Of a stretch of DNA of 64,000 nt, positions 1 to 9,845 are shown in pieces. This stretch comes from Bifidobacterium aquikefiri (GTDB taxonomy: Bacteria > Actinomycetota > Actinomycetes > Actinomycetales > Bifidobacteriaceae). The stretch is from the NCBI RefSeq assembly GCF_002259795.1, contig NZ_MWXA01000005.1, positions 496,001-560,000 on the forward strand. Direction: 5' to 3'. The notes under the pieces were generated by a model, which was given only the letters and a program-made list of their open reading frames with translations, was not told where the DNA came from and searched no databases. The position numbers and the translations under genes were made by a program. Each line of letters opens with the position of its first letter. The first letter of the stretch is position 1.

Positions 1-1
1 G

Positions 2-3000
2 GGAATCTCCAGGAAACTATTTGATACCTGCGTACCAACAGTATTCAGTGAGCCACAGAGCGACACCGTCACCTATGAACTGCCTGTGCTGCCAATCTCC
101 ACAACCTTTGCGGTTGAATACCTTCCCGGTCAGTTCGATCAACGCGCGGAGTCCGCCAGCGAATGCATCCAGCTGATCAGTCAGGGCGAGCGACCAACAG
201 TTCGTCCGGCAACCATCTACGCTCTCGATGGCGATCTGACAGCCTCTGACATCGAAGCAGTAAAATCATATGTCATCAACCCGGTCGAGGCTCGTGAAGC
301 ATCGCTGGCGGAACGTGATTCCTTAGATCTGCATCTTGCTCAGCCATCGAAGGTCGAGATCCTCGCTGGATTCAGAGAGCTCGACGAGGCTGGTCTGCTC
401 GATATGATCGCCAATCGCGATCTGGCCATGGATGTGGACGATCTTGCGTTCTGCCAAGACTATTTCCGCGAGGAAAAGCGCGACCCGAGCATCACCGAGA
501 TCAAGGTTATCGATACCTATTGGTCCGACCATTGCCGTCATACGACATTCGGCACTGAGCTCAAGTCCGTCACCATCGACGATGCAACAGTACAGGCGGC
601 ATTCAAGCGTTATCAGTCGATGAGGCACGAACTTGGCCGCGACGAGAAGCCGCGCTGCCTGATGGATATGGCGACGATTGGTGCCAAATATCTCAAATCC
701 AAGGGAATCCTCAAGAATCTTGACGAATCCGAAGAAATCAATGCCTGCACTGTCAAGACCAAGGTCGATGTTGACGGTGAACAGCAGGATTGGCTCTTCC
801 TCTTCAAGAACGAAACTCACAATCATCCAACGGAAATAGAACCATTCGGTGGCGCGGCAACCTGCATCGGCGGAGCGATCCGTGACCCGCTTTCCGGTAG
901 AAGCTATGTGTATCAGGCGATGCGGCTCACCGGTGCCGCTGATCCGCGGACACCAGTGAGCCAAACGTTGCAGGGTAAGCTTCCCCAACGCAAGATCGTT
1001 ACGACCGCCGCTGAAGGATATTCGTCCTATGGCAACCAGATTGGACTGGCAACCGGTCAGGTCCACGAAATCTACCATCCAGGTTATGTCGCCAAGCGCA
1101 TGGAGGTCGGTGCCGTGGTGGGTGCCACTCCTGCGAACCATGTTCGCCGCGAAACCCCGACTCCTGGTGACAGCATCATTTTGCTCGGCGGTCGAACAGG
1201 ACGCGATGGCATAGGCGGGGCCACGGGCGCTTCCAAGTCTCAAAATGCCGAAAGCCTTGAGGATTGTGGCGCAGAGGTGCAGAAGGGAAACCCCATCGTT
1301 GAGCGCAAACTGCAACGGCTGTTCCGTCGAGGAGACGCGGCCAAACTGATCAAGCGTTGCAACGATTTCGGTGCCGGTGGTGTCTCCGTTGCCACCGGAG
1401 AGCTGGCTGACGGCTTGTTGATTAACCTCGATGCCGTCAAGAAGAAATATGAGGGATTAAATGGCACGGAACTCGCCATTTCCGAAAGCCAGGAACGTAT
1501 GGCCGTGGCCCTTGACTCCAATGACGTCGACGAATTCATGGGATATGTCCGTGAAGAGAATCTGGAGGCAACCGTCGTTGCACAGGTGACCGAAGAGAAG
1601 CGCCTTCGTATGGTGTGGAAAGGCGATACCATCGTTGATATCAGTCGCAAATTCCTCGCCTCAAACGGTGCGCCCAAACAGGCCGACGTGCACGTCGAAC
1701 ATCCATCGGAGTATCAGACTGCGTGGAATGGCAGGAATCTGGAGGAGCGTCTGCACGCACTTGTCACCGATCTGAATGTGTGCTCGAACAATGGTCTTTC
1801 CGAACGCTTTGACAGCACTATCGGTGCCTCGACTGTACTGATGCCTTTTGGTGGTCGCAGGCAGCTCACCACCAGTATGGCAATGGTTGCAAAATTCCCA
1901 GTAGCCGGCGAAACAACGACAGTCAGTGGCATGGCTTGGGGCTTTAACCCATATATCACCGAGAAGAATCAATACACCGGCGCATATCTGGCAGTGATTG
2001 AAAGCGTTGCAAAGCTGGTTGCGGCGGGATTCCACAAGCAAGACATGTATCTTTCGCTTCAGGAATATTTCGAGAAGCTCGGGAGTTCTCCCGAACGGTG
2101 GGGCAAACCATTCGCCAGCGTGTTGGGAGCGTTGAGCGCTCAGATCGATCTGGGGGTCGGAGCAATCGGCGGCAAGGATTCCATGAGCGGCAGCTTTGAA
2201 AAGCTTGATGTTCCTCCAACACTGATCAGCTTCGCCGTTGCAGTCGGTACACTCTCTCATATCATGTCCCCTGAATTCAAGAAGGCCGGAAGTCGACTGA
2301 TCCGCGTGACACCACGTTACCTGCCAGATAACATGACTCCCGAGATCAAGGGTCTGACCGATTCCATCGCCATCGTCGAGAAACTGATTGATGAAGGCAA
2401 GACCCTTGCAGTGTCAACCCCAGGATATGGCTGCACGGCGGCGATGCTCTTTGACATGACGCTTGGCAATCATATCGGTCTGCACTTGAATGACAATATT
2501 CAGTCGGATTCTCTCTTCCTGCCTGCATATGGCAGCTTCATCATCGAGCTTCCCGATGATACGGATATCCCTGAATCCACAGGCATGGCTGTTGTACAAG
2601 AGATTGGTGCAACCACCGAGGAATATCAGTTCGCTATGGATAATGAAAGCGTTGACCTTTCAAGACTTCAAGAAGATTGGGAACATCAGCTTGAAGGTGT
2701 TTTCCCATACCGCAGCAACAAATCAGCCGAGGAGCTTAAGGTCAAGGCGATCAGTTTCACCAATCCTGCTGCTCGTAATGATGCACATGCAGCTCGTTCG
2801 CGCTCCAAGGTTCAGCACACCGCCAATCCTCGCGTCATCATTCCGGTGTTTCCCGGAACCAATTGCGAGTTTGACACCATTCGAGCATTCGAACGAGCAG
2901 GAGCAAAAGCATCCACTCTGGTAATTCGCAATCTCACACCAAGCGATGTTATGCAAAGCACTCAGGCGCTTGAGGATGCCATACATAACAGTCAAATCAT

Positions 3001-3628
3001 AATGCTTCCCGGAGGCTTCTCGGGTGGCGATGAACCTGATGGATCGGCTAAGTTCATCGCGGACTTCTTCCGCTCCCCTGCCATCACCGAAGCCGTTCGT
3101 GATCTCCTCAACAACAGAGATGGCCTGATCCTCGGCATTTGCAATGGTTTCCAAGCATTGGTAAAACTCGGACTGGTGCCATATGGCGACATTGTGCCCA
3201 TGACGAAGGCAAGCCCAACCTTGACTTACAACGCCATTGGCCGTCATCAGAGCAAACTCATTCATACACGCATCAGTTCAACGCTGTCTCCTTGGCTGAG
3301 TCGCTCAGAGGTAGGAGATACTCATACCATTGCCATTTCCCATGGAGATGGACGCTTTGTTGCAGGCACTGACATGCTGCATCGTTTGGCTGGTAACGGT
3401 CAGATTGCAACACAGTATGTTGACGCCGTTGGTGTTCCTTCCATGGATCTGGACGTGAACCCAAACGGATCAGTCATGTCCATCGAGGGCATCACGAGTC
3501 CTGATGGTCGCATCCTCGGCAAGATGGCTCATACCGAGCGTTCAGGAAACGGTTTGTACCAGAACGTTCCCGGTGCAGACGTTCGTCAGCCTCTTATCGA
3601 GGGCGGAGTTGACTATTTCAGGGCATGA
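2..3628 (+). CDS. purL: Phosphoribosylformylglycinamidine synthase, large fused form (5' end cut by window)
   Basis: Converts FGAR, glutamine and ATP to FGAM, the fourth step of purine synthesis, in the cytoplasm. The reading frame is open from base 2, and residues such as CVPTVFSEPQSD upstream of the internal GTG at 86 match the family, so the true start lies left of the window. At least 1208 residues are visible, close to the roughly 1240 expected. The synthetase half carries NETHNHPTEIEPFGGAATC and GGKDSMSG. The C-terminal glutaminase domain begins near RVIIPVFPGTNCEFD, has its Cys nucleophile in LGICNGFQ and ends with the His of KMAHTERSG. This is the single-chain PurL type seen in gamma-proteobacteria and bifidobacteria rather than a PurSQL complex. 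purF follows after 215 bases. Confidence 0.96.
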   Translation, partial: GISRKLFDTCVPTVFSEPQSDTVTYELPVLPISTTFAVEYLPGQFDQRAESASECIQLISQGERPTVRPATIYALDGDLTASDIEAVKSYVINPVEAREASLAERDSLDLHLAQPSKVEILAGFRELDEAGLLDMIANRDLAMDVDDLAFCQDYFREEKRDPSITEIKVIDTYWSDHCRHTTFGTELKSVTIDDATVQAAFKRYQSMRHELGRDEKPRCLMDMATIGAKYLKSKGILKNLDESEEINACTVKTKVDVDGEQQDWLFLFKNETHNHPTEIEPFGGAATCIGGAIRDPLSGRSYVYQAMRLTGAADPRTPVSQTLQGKLPQRKIVTTAAEGYSSYGNQIGLATGQVHEIYHPGYVAKRMEVGAVVGATPANHVRRETPTPGDSIILLGGRTGRDGIGGATGASKSQNAESLEDCGAEVQKGNPIVERKLQRLFRRGDAAKLIKRCNDFGAGGVSVATGELADGLLINLDAVKKKYEGLNGTELAISESQERMAVALDSNDVDEFMGYVREENLEATVVAQVTEEKRLRMVWKGDTIVDISRKFLASNGAPKQADVHVEHPSEYQTAWNGRNLEERLHALVTDLNVCSNNGLSERFDSTIGASTVLMPFGGRRQLTTSMAMVAKFPVAGETTTVSGMAWGFNPYITEKNQYTGAYLAVIESVAKLVAAGFHKQDMYLSLQEYFEKLGSSPERWGKPFASVLGALSAQIDLGVGAIGGKDSMSGSFEKLDVPPTLISFAVAVGTLSHIMSPEFKKAGSRLIRVTPRYLPDNMTPEIKGLTDSIAIVEKLIDEGKTLAVSTPGYGCTAAMLFDMTLGNHIGLHLNDNIQSDSLFLPAYGSFIIELPDDTDIPESTGMAVVQEIGATTEEYQFAMDNESVDLSRLQEDWEHQLEGVFPYRSNKSAEELKVKAISFTNPAARNDAHAARSRSKVQHTANPRVIIPVFPGTNCEFDTIRAFERAGAKASTLVIRNLTPSDVMQSTQALEDAIHNSQIIMLPGGFSGGDEPDGSAKFIADFFRSPAITEAVRDLLNNRDGLILGICNGFQALVKLGLVPYGDIVPMTKASPTLTYNAIGRHQSKLIHTRISSTLSPWLSRSEVGDTHTIAISHGDGRFVAGTDMLHRLAGNGQIATQYVDAVGVPSMDLDVNPNGSVMSIEGITSPDGRILGKMAHTERSGNGLYQNVPGADVRQPLIEGGVDYFRA

Positions 3629-3843
3629 TCGATTGGGATTGCGAGTTTTGTTGCCTTTTTTCGGAACATGGCTTCAAAAATGGCGCAATTCCGTCGGAAA
3701 AACGAGTCCGTGGCGCGAGTTTTTCAAAAAAAGGCCACAGAAGTCATCGTCTCGAGTCCCAAAAGCTTGTAACACGCTGTTGGTATCGTTGGTAAGGAAG
3801 CAAATTCCTTCTATTCCCTCATTTTTTGGAAGGAGCTGGTGTC
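3629..3843 (+). other. purL-purF intergenic region with purF ribosome binding site
   Basis: No gene is visible in these 215 bases. The strong Shine-Dalgarno GGAAGGAG at 3828-3835 sets the purF start at ATG 3844 rather than the in-frame TTG at 3826. A small hairpin, AAGGAA-gcaaa-TTCCTT, lies at 3794-3810. Several T-runs are present (3650s, 3718-3727), but none follows a good stem, so I call no terminator. purF may have its own promoter here; no convincing -35/-10 pair was found. Confidence 0.5.
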
Positions 3844-5352
3844 ATGTCTGCTGAGCTTGAAGGCTTGCATGAAGAATGTGGTGTATTTGGTGTCTGGGGC
3901 CATCCAGATGCAGCTCGACTTACATATTTTGGTCTACACGCTCTGCAACACCGGGGTCAGGAAGGTGCAGGAATCGTATCGAATGACGATGGCAAGCTGG
4001 TCGGCCATCGAGGTCTTGGACTACTCACCCAGGTATTCTCGGATGAGGCTGAAATAACAAGACTCAAAGGTTCCAAGACCATAGGTCACGTGCGCTATGC
4101 AACTGCCGGTTCTGGCTCGATCGACAACATACAGCCATTTATCTTCCGCTTTCATGACGGTGATGTCGCTCTGTGCCACAACGGCAATCTCACCAACTGC
4201 ACAACATTGAAGCAGACCTTGGAGAGTGAAGGCGCAATCTTCCACTCCAACTCTGATACTGAGATTCTGATGCACCTCATCCGTCGTGCACCAGGCAAGA
4301 ACTTCATTGACCAGCTCAAGGTGGCATTGAATCAGGTTCATGGCGGTTTCGCCTACCTTCTGATGACGGAAAACAGCATAATCGGTGCCCTTGACCCCAA
4401 CGGGTTCCGTCCACTCTCGCTCGGTCGCATGAAGAATGGCGCTTACATACTGGCATCGGAAACCTGCGCACTCGATATCGTCGGCGCGGAACTCGTCCGC
4501 GACATCCGCCCCGGTGAAATCGTTATCGTTGACGATTCAGGCTATCACATTGAGAAATATACGGAAAACACCCAGCTTGCCATCTGCTCGATGGAATTCA
4601 TCTATTTTGCACGCCCAGATTCCAACATCTATGGCATCAACGTGCATTCTGCACGTAAGCGCATGGGCGCACGTCTGGCAGAGGAGGATCCGGTCGATGC
4701 CGACATGGTCATCGGCGTTCCCAACTCCTCGCTTTCAGCAGCATCCGGCTATGCAGAGAAGAGCGGCATCCCTAATGAGATGGGTCTGATCAAGAATCAG
4801 TATGTTGCACGTACCTTCATTCAGCCGACGCAGGAACTGCGCGAACAGGGTGTGCGCATGAAGCTCGCCGCAGTGCGCGGTGTCGTAGCGGGCAAACGCG
4901 TCATCGTGATTGACGACAGCATCGTTCGTGGCACAACATCACGTCGAATCGTGCAGCTGCTCAGAGAGGCAAGTGCCACCGAGGTTCATATGCGCATCGC
5001 CTCGCCACCACTCAAATACCCTTGCTATTACGGCATTGACATCCAACGCAGTTCGGAACTGATCGCCGCGAAGAAATCCGTTGAAGAGATCCGCGAATAT
5101 ATTGGTGCGGACTCACTCAAGTTCCTCAGCGTCAAAGGTCTTGTCGACTGCATTGGCATGCATGACCCGGCACCATACGGCGGTCTATGCGTGGCATATT
5201 TCAACGGTGACTATCCGACCAGACTCGATGACTATGAGGATGATTTTCTTGCTGCACTGACACCGGAAGATCGCAGACGCATCACACATTTCGCCAAGAG
5301 CAACAGCCACTATACAGATAATGAATTTGCGAGAAGCTATGCCACTGCATAG
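3844..5352 (+). CDS. purF: Amidophosphoribosyltransferase
   Basis: First committed step of purine synthesis: PRPP plus glutamine gives 5-phosphoribosylamine. The protein has 502 residues, the usual length. The ATG at 3844 has GGAAGGAG eight bases upstream. The N-terminal Ntn-type glutaminase follows a short propeptide [11 protein letters not shown], with the catalytic Cys12 in CGVFG, the HRGQEGAGI loop and CHNGNLTN. The phosphoribosyltransferase half carries the PRPP motif [14 protein letters not shown]. Cysteines toward the C-terminus are compatible with the Fe-S-containing Bacillus-type enzyme; this was not checked further. It lies between purL and purM. A 13-bp perfect hairpin overlaps its stop codon (5329-5360). 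Confidence 0.97.
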   Translation: MSAELEGLHEECGVFGVWGHPDAARLTYFGLHALQHRGQEGAGIVSNDDGKLVGHRGLGLLTQVFSDEAEITRLKGSKTIGHVRYATAGSGSIDNIQPFIFRFHDGDVALCHNGNLTNCTTLKQTLESEGAIFHSNSDTEILMHLIRRAPGKNFIDQLKVALNQVHGGFAYLLMTENSIIGALDPNGFRPLSLGRMKNGAYILASETCALDIVGAELVRDIRPGEIVIVDDSGYHIEKYTENTQLAICSMEFIYFARPDSNIYGINVHSARKRMGARLAEEDPVDADMVIGVPNSSLSAASGYAEKSGIPNEMGLIKNQYVARTFIQPTQELREQGVRMKLAAVRGVVAGKRVIVIDDSIVRGTTSRRIVQLLREASATEVHMRIASPPLKYPCYYGIDIQRSSELIAAKKSVEEIREYIGADSLKFLSVKGLVDCIGMHDPAPYGGLCVAYFNGDYPTRLDDYEDDFLAALTPEDRRRITHFAKSNSHYTDNEFARSYATA

Positions 5353-5360
5353 CTTCTCGC
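5329..5360 (+). terminator. 13-bp perfect hairpin across the purF stop codon
   Basis: GCGAGAAGCTATG (5329-5341) and its exact reverse complement (5348-5360) flank a 6-base loop, CCACTG. The TAG stop of purF is at 5350-5352, inside the right arm. No U-tract follows (GGCTATGG), so it is not a classical intrinsic terminator. It could be a U-less actinobacterial terminator, an mRNA 3'-end stabiliser or a partial terminator between purF and purM. Confidence 0.55.
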
Positions 5361-5460
5361 GGCTATGGCTGTAATCGAGCAATCCAGACACAATTGTTGC
5401 AGCAATAACAACATACAACTCAATCAATAGTTATTACCGAACCGATAGGAGACACACGTC

Positions 5461-6501
5461 ATGCCCACAGCATATGAGAATGCAGGGGTCAGCGTCGAAG
5501 CTGGATACGAAGTCGTTGAACGGATCCAACAACATGTTGCCCGCACAGCGCGCAAGGGCGCGGGTGGCATCGGCGGTTTTGGCGGAACCTTCGATCTTTC
5601 GGCTCTGGGATACAGCCAACCAGTGCTCGTTTCAGGCACCGATGGTGTTGGCACCAAGCTCATGGTTGCCAAGGCAGCGCACAAGCATGACAGCATAGGC
5701 ATCGATTGCGTTGCCATGTGCGTCAACGACATCGTTGCACAAGGCGCAGAACCCCTGTTCTTCCTTGACTACATCGCATGTGGCAAGAACGATCCAGAGC
5801 TTTTGGAACAGGTCGTCAAAGGTGTCGCAGACGGATGCATGCAGGCTGGAGCGGCACTTGTTGGTGGCGAAACCGCCGAAATGCCAGACATGTACGATGC
5901 CGACGAATACGATCTCGCTGGTTTTACGGTCGGTGTCGTCGAAAAGGACAAACTCATTGACGGAAGTGCGATCGAGCAGGGCGATGTCATCATCGGACTG
6001 CCGTCATCGGGCGTTCATTCCAATGGCTTCTCACTGATTCGCAAGGCATTGTTCAAGGATGGTGGCCTCGATGTCAATTCCAGGCTCGAAGAGCTCGGCG
6101 ACGAGACTCTTGGCGAGGAATTGCTCAAACCTACCAAGATCTATGCGAAGGCTCTCAAGCCACTGTTCGCAAGTGACGTTCTGCACGGTGTCGCACACAT
6201 CACGGGCGGATCATTCGTAGAAAAGGTGCCACGCATCATTCCCGAAGGTCTTGCAGCCGCGTTCGATATCGACAGCTGGGACGTTCCTCCTATCTTCAAA
6301 ATTCTTCAGCAATACGGACATGTCGATGATCTTGAAATGTATAACATCTTCAACATGGGTATCGGCATGGTGCTCATGGTTGCGCCAGGATCTGTGGCGG
6401 AAGTCGTCAGGCTGCTTGACGCAGAGAACGAACCACACTATATCGTCGGACGAATCGTCAAGGACAATGGAGCAAGAGTCGAATTGCGTCACGGCATCTG
6501 A
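5461..6501 (+). CDS. purM: Phosphoribosylformylglycinamidine cyclo-ligase (AIR synthetase)
   Basis: Closes FGAM to aminoimidazole ribonucleotide with ATP, the step after PurL. It has 346 residues, the normal family length. Recognisable stretches are the glycine-rich [23 protein letters not shown], the Mg/ATP-binding [29 protein letters not shown] and [18 protein letters not shown]; the C-terminal part contains [14 protein letters not shown]. The start ATG at 5461 follows GATAGGAGACACACGTC, a good Shine-Dalgarno. It lies 108 bases after purF and 141 before purD. A 16-bp perfect hairpin follows the gene. Confidence 0.97.
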   Translation: MPTAYENAGVSVEAGYEVVERIQQHVARTARKGAGGIGGFGGTFDLSALGYSQPVLVSGTDGVGTKLMVAKAAHKHDSIGIDCVAMCVNDIVAQGAEPLFFLDYIACGKNDPELLEQVVKGVADGCMQAGAALVGGETAEMPDMYDADEYDLAGFTVGVVEKDKLIDGSAIEQGDVIIGLPSSGVHSNGFSLIRKALFKDGGLDVNSRLEELGDETLGEELLKPTKIYAKALKPLFASDVLHGVAHITGGSFVEKVPRIIPEGLAAAFDIDSWDVPPIFKILQQYGHVDDLEMYNIFNMGIGMVLMVAPGSVAEVVRLLDAENEPHYIVGRIVKDNGARVELRHGI

Positions 6502-6509
6502 TCGAATCA

Positions 6510-6557
6510 TGCCGTGGTGAGTGTCTGAATCTGATTGCTTGGACACTCACCACGGCA
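6510..6557 (+). terminator. 16-bp perfect hairpin between purM and purD
   Basis: TGCCGTGGTGAGTGTC (6510-6525) is exactly complementary to 6542-6557, with a 16-base loop. It starts eight bases after the purM stop. There is no T-run after the right arm. A purM transcript would form a very stable stem, but its role (U-less terminator, processing or stability) is inference. Confidence 0.6.
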
Positions 6558-6642
6558 CACGGCAGATGCAACGTATATTGGCCGACACGAACAGGCCGTT
6601 TCGATGCCATAACTGCGCGGAAATACCGCGGGAAGGAACATC

Positions 6643-7920
6643 ATGGGACAGAAAGTGTTGATTATCGGTTCGGGCGCACGCGAGCATGTGGTTGCCCAGA
6701 CGCTGCTCAAGGGCGAGAGCGTGGATGAAGTCGTGTGCGCTCCAGGCAACCCCGGAATGGAACGTGACGGCATTCGTACCACGCAGCTCTCCCCCAGCAA
6801 TCAAGCAGCACTCATCGAATTCGTCAATGACAATGATATCGACTGGGTGTTCATAGGGCCAGAGGTTCCTCTGATCGAAGGCATCGTCGACGATTTCGAA
6901 TCCGCCGGCATCAAGGCATTCGGACCGAACAAGGCAGCTGCACAGATCGAGGGTTCCAAAGATTATGCCAAGCAGCTGATGGCGCGTCACAGCATTCCCA
7001 CGGCACAATACGAGACATTCGATGATTTGGAACGCGCCAGCATGTATGTTGCGGAACACGGTACTCCAATCGTCATCAAGGCTGATGGCCTGGCTGCAGG
7101 CAAAGGCGTGACAGTCGCCACTACTGAGACGCAAGCGCAGGAAGCGTTGAAGGAAATCTTTCTGGACCATCGCTTTGGCGCTGCAGGCACCAAGGTCGTT
7201 GTCGAGGATTTCCTCGAAGGACAGGAATTCTCACTGATGAGCTTCGTGCGTGGCACCGAGTTCTGGCCGATGCCCATCTCTCAGGATCATAAACGTGCCT
7301 ATGATGGTGACAAGGGTCCAAACACCGGAGGTATGGGTGCCTATAGTCCCGTGCCGCAAATCAGCAAGGAAAGTGTCAGGACCGCCATCGATACGATCAT
7401 CAAACCGACAGTGGAGGCCATGGTCGATGAAGGTGTGCCGTTCCAAGGCATTCTCTATGCGGGATTGATCGACACGGCGCAGGGCCCCAAGGTCATTGAG
7501 TTCAATGCCCGATTCGGCGATCCCGAGACGGAAGTCGTGCTGCCAAGACTCACCTCGGATTTTGGTGATGCCATGTCTGCGCTTCTTCACGGCGACAAGC
7601 CCAGCTTCACTTGGGACAACGACTCGACGACCATTGGCGTGATACTCGCTTCAGATGGTTATCCTGAGGATGTAGTTACCGGTGCGCCCGTGCCGGATAT
7701 TGATGCTGACGAGAATACGCACGTATATTACGCAGGAGTCTCGGGCGATGCAGACGGCAAGGGCAAGCTCGTCGCTTCCTCCGGTCGCGTGCTTTTGGTC
7801 GAAACAACGGGCACAGATATCGCAGATGCGCAGAAGAACGTCTATGCCACGCTCGATGCCATCGATACGCCCGGTCTGTTCTATCGTCATGATATCGGCA
7901 GTAAGGCACTTGACGCATAG
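6643..7920 (+). CDS. purD: Phosphoribosylamine-glycine ligase (GAR synthetase)
   Basis: Second step of purine synthesis: ATP-dependent ligation of glycine to phosphoribosylamine made by PurF. It has 425 residues, typical for the family. The N-terminal Rossmann-like part starts VLIIGSGAREHVV, followed by APGNPG. The ATP-grasp region shows KADGLAAGKGVTVA, the conserved DHKRAYDGDKGPNTGGMGAYSP (shown in part) and EFNARFGDPETEVVLPRL. The start ATG at 6643 follows GGGAAGGAACATC. Purine genes end here; purE and purK lie about 9 kb further on, on the other strand. Confidence 0.97.
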   Translation: MGQKVLIIGSGAREHVVAQTLLKGESVDEVVCAPGNPGMERDGIRTTQLSPSNQAALIEFVNDNDIDWVFIGPEVPLIEGIVDDFESAGIKAFGPNKAAAQIEGSKDYAKQLMARHSIPTAQYETFDDLERASMYVAEHGTPIVIKADGLAAGKGVTVATTETQAQEALKEIFLDHRFGAAGTKVVVEDFLEGQEFSLMSFVRGTEFWPMPISQDHKRAYDGDKGPNTGGMGAYSPVPQISKESVRTAIDTIIKPTVEAMVDEGVPFQGILYAGLIDTAQGPKVIEFNARFGDPETEVVLPRLTSDFGDAMSALLHGDKPSFTWDNDSTTIGVILASDGYPEDVVTGAPVPDIDADENTHVYYAGVSGDADGKGKLVASSGRVLLVETTGTDIADAQKNVYATLDAIDTPGLFYRHDIGSKALDA

Positions 7921-7958
7921 TTTCACCTCTGCCGAAGGCACTCTGCCAGCATTGGTCA

Positions 7959-9041
7959 ATGGGTAGTACAATAACCGATGTGATTCAGGCAGGAACGCAA
8001 AAGACCAGGCACGGGTTTGATTTTCAGCACTTTTTGGTGGCTGTCCTTGCCATTGCCATGTTCATTCTGGCTGCTCCCCTGCTTGACTCTACTGGAATCC
8101 CCGTTTCTTCCATTCTCTCGGGAGCTATCGGTCTGCTGCTACAAGCTTTCCCTTTTCTGCTCATTGGCATTCTCGTGTCGTCCGGCATCGAGACTTTCAT
8201 CACCAAGGACTTCATCAATCAGCATTTTCCGCGTTCAGCAGCCGGTGGCATGTTCGTCGCTCTGTTCCTAGGCCTATGCACTCCTGTGTGTGACTGTGCG
8301 ACGGTTCCGGTCTTCGCCCGCATGATTCACAAGGGCATTCCGCTGCCGTCAGCGGTGGTGTTTCTCTGTGCTGCGCCAATCATCAATCCTGTGGTCATCT
8401 GGTCAACCTGGTTTGCATTTCCCGACAAGCCGTATATGACACTGCTGCGCTTTATCTTTGGCATCATCGTTTCGCTGATTATTGGGTTAAGCTTTGTGAT
8501 CTTGCCGCATACGCTTTCCGTTCTCAGGCCGCTGAACGGTGCACCTGCAGTTCGGATGCGTGGTATGGATATGCCTGCGTCATCACAATCACAAGAACGG
8601 GGCGAGAATTCCTCGGGCATAGGCGCACTGGAACGCCTGAAAGCCTTTATGCAGCATGCCTACCACGATATGTTCCAGATTGTTCCCTACATGCTGATGG
8701 GCATTATGCTCGCATCATGCATACAGGTCCTTGGCGGGTCAAATGTCCCAGGTTGGCTGCAGAACCGTGGATCGATCATTGCCATCTCCTTCATGATGGC
8801 GCTTGCGTTTGTAAGCTCTCTGTGCTCATCTTCCGATGCGGTTATCGCGCGGGGCTTTGGCACCATGTTTCCGGTTCCTGCTGTGCTGGGATTTCTGGTT
8901 TTCGGCCCCATACTTGATATCAAGAACTTATTGATGCTCAGGGCATTGTTCACCAAACGATTTGTGCTGCGTCTGACACTCACCACGATTGTCGTATGTT
9001 TCACCGCAATGGTGATTCTTGCAGGAATCATGAGGCTATAG
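7959..9041 (+). CDS. YraQ/ArsP-type (COG0701, DUF318) permease
   Basis: A 360-residue inner-membrane protein with about eight hydrophobic helices. The family signature is CTPVCDCATVPVFARM in the first half, with a second Cys/Ser-rich turn, SSLCSSSDAVIARGFGTMF, in the symmetric second half, as expected for this duplicated permease fold. Relatives transport diverse substrates, including organoarsenicals for ArsP, and the substrate here is unknown. The ATG at 7959 has no strong Shine-Dalgarno. It is followed after three bases by a TIGR03943-like partner, the usual pairing of the family, so the two probably form one complex. It follows purD by 38 bases and may be read through from it. Confidence 0.85.
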   Translation: MGSTITDVIQAGTQKTRHGFDFQHFLVAVLAIAMFILAAPLLDSTGIPVSSILSGAIGLLLQAFPFLLIGILVSSGIETFITKDFINQHFPRSAAGGMFVALFLGLCTPVCDCATVPVFARMIHKGIPLPSAVVFLCAAPIINPVVIWSTWFAFPDKPYMTLLRFIFGIIVSLIIGLSFVILPHTLSVLRPLNGAPAVRMRGMDMPASSQSQERGENSSGIGALERLKAFMQHAYHDMFQIVPYMLMGIMLASCIQVLGGSNVPGWLQNRGSIIAISFMMALAFVSSLCSSSDAVIARGFGTMFPVPAVLGFLVFGPILDIKNLLMLRALFTKRFVLRLTLTTIVVCFTAMVILAGIMRL

Positions 9042-9044
9042 ACC

Positions 9045-9785
9045 GTGAATACTCAACAATGTGACAAGGCCAACAGCATCGACATCATCCAAGGGGTGCT
9101 TTTCCTGCTGCTTGCCACAGCCATTGCTGGCTTCATTGCCACCGGCCGCTACATCAACTATGTCACTCCGAGAACCGTGCCTTATGCGGTCATTGCAGCC
9201 ATTGTATTCGTTGCATTCGCAGTCGCATCGTGCTGTGGCATCTTTCACTCGAATATGAAGGCACTGGAGAAAATCGTCATCGTATTGGTGATTCCGATAC
9301 TGCTGCTGGTTCTGCCCGTTCAATCAAGCTCGGCGAGTGGTGCAGGGCTCAATCGTGCCATAGCAATCAATGATGCTGCATCTGCCCGACTCAGCGGACT
9401 GAATGAGGCGAAGAAGACGATAACCATCAGCGATGACGAATTCGGTGCCTGGTATGACCGCATCGACCGAAATGCAAGCGAATATATGGGCTACACGATT
9501 ATCCTCAACGGCACGGTATCCAAGGATTCATCCGTGGGGAGGAATCAGTTCACGGCATCGCGCATGCTCATGACCTGTTGCGTTCTCGACATGACCGCGT
9601 TTGGTTTTGTGGTGAACGCAAAGGCTTCAACCATGCCGAAGGAAAATGCCTGGGTCACTGTCTCCGGCACACTGTCCAAGGGCACCATAGGTACATCCTC
9701 ACACCACTATCAGGGCTTGCTACTGAGCAATGCAACGATTATCACAACCAGCGAATCGGGAACGGGATATTTCTACCATCAATAG
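9045..9785 (+). CDS. TIGR03943/YcgQ-like permease-associated protein (DUF1980)
   Basis: A 246-residue protein with two or three N-terminal membrane helices (roughly residues 12-32, 40-60 and 72-90) and a soluble C-terminal half containing NASEYMGYTIILNGTV and ASRMLMTCCVLDMTAFGFVV. This CC-containing beta-rich domain is the hallmark of proteins encoded beside COG0701 permeases. The start is GTG at 9045, three bases after the permease stop, with AATCATGAGGC upstream as ribosome binding site. It probably acts with the permease at the membrane; the substrate is unknown. Some relatives in Firmicutes are thought to be zinc-responsive, which makes the Zur-like gene at 16520-16915 worth noting, but I see no operator here. 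Confidence 0.75.
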   Translation: MNTQQCDKANSIDIIQGVLFLLLATAIAGFIATGRYINYVTPRTVPYAVIAAIVFVAFAVASCCGIFHSNMKALEKIVIVLVIPILLLVLPVQSSSASGAGLNRAIAINDAASARLSGLNEAKKTITISDDEFGAWYDRIDRNASEYMGYTIILNGTVSKDSSVGRNQFTASRMLMTCCVLDMTAFGFVVNAKASTMPKENAWVTVSGTLSKGTIGTSSHHYQGLLLSNATIITTSESGTGYFYHQ

Positions 9786-9845
9786 AGCTTGACCATCGGA
9801 CTTGACCGTTGACGGGACAAGCGTGTAAAGAAGATGCACCAACCA

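Noticed and set aside
323-1315. 330-codon minus-strand frame inside purL
   Set aside because: Antisense shadow of a strongly conserved gene; no ribosome site and no recognisable domain.
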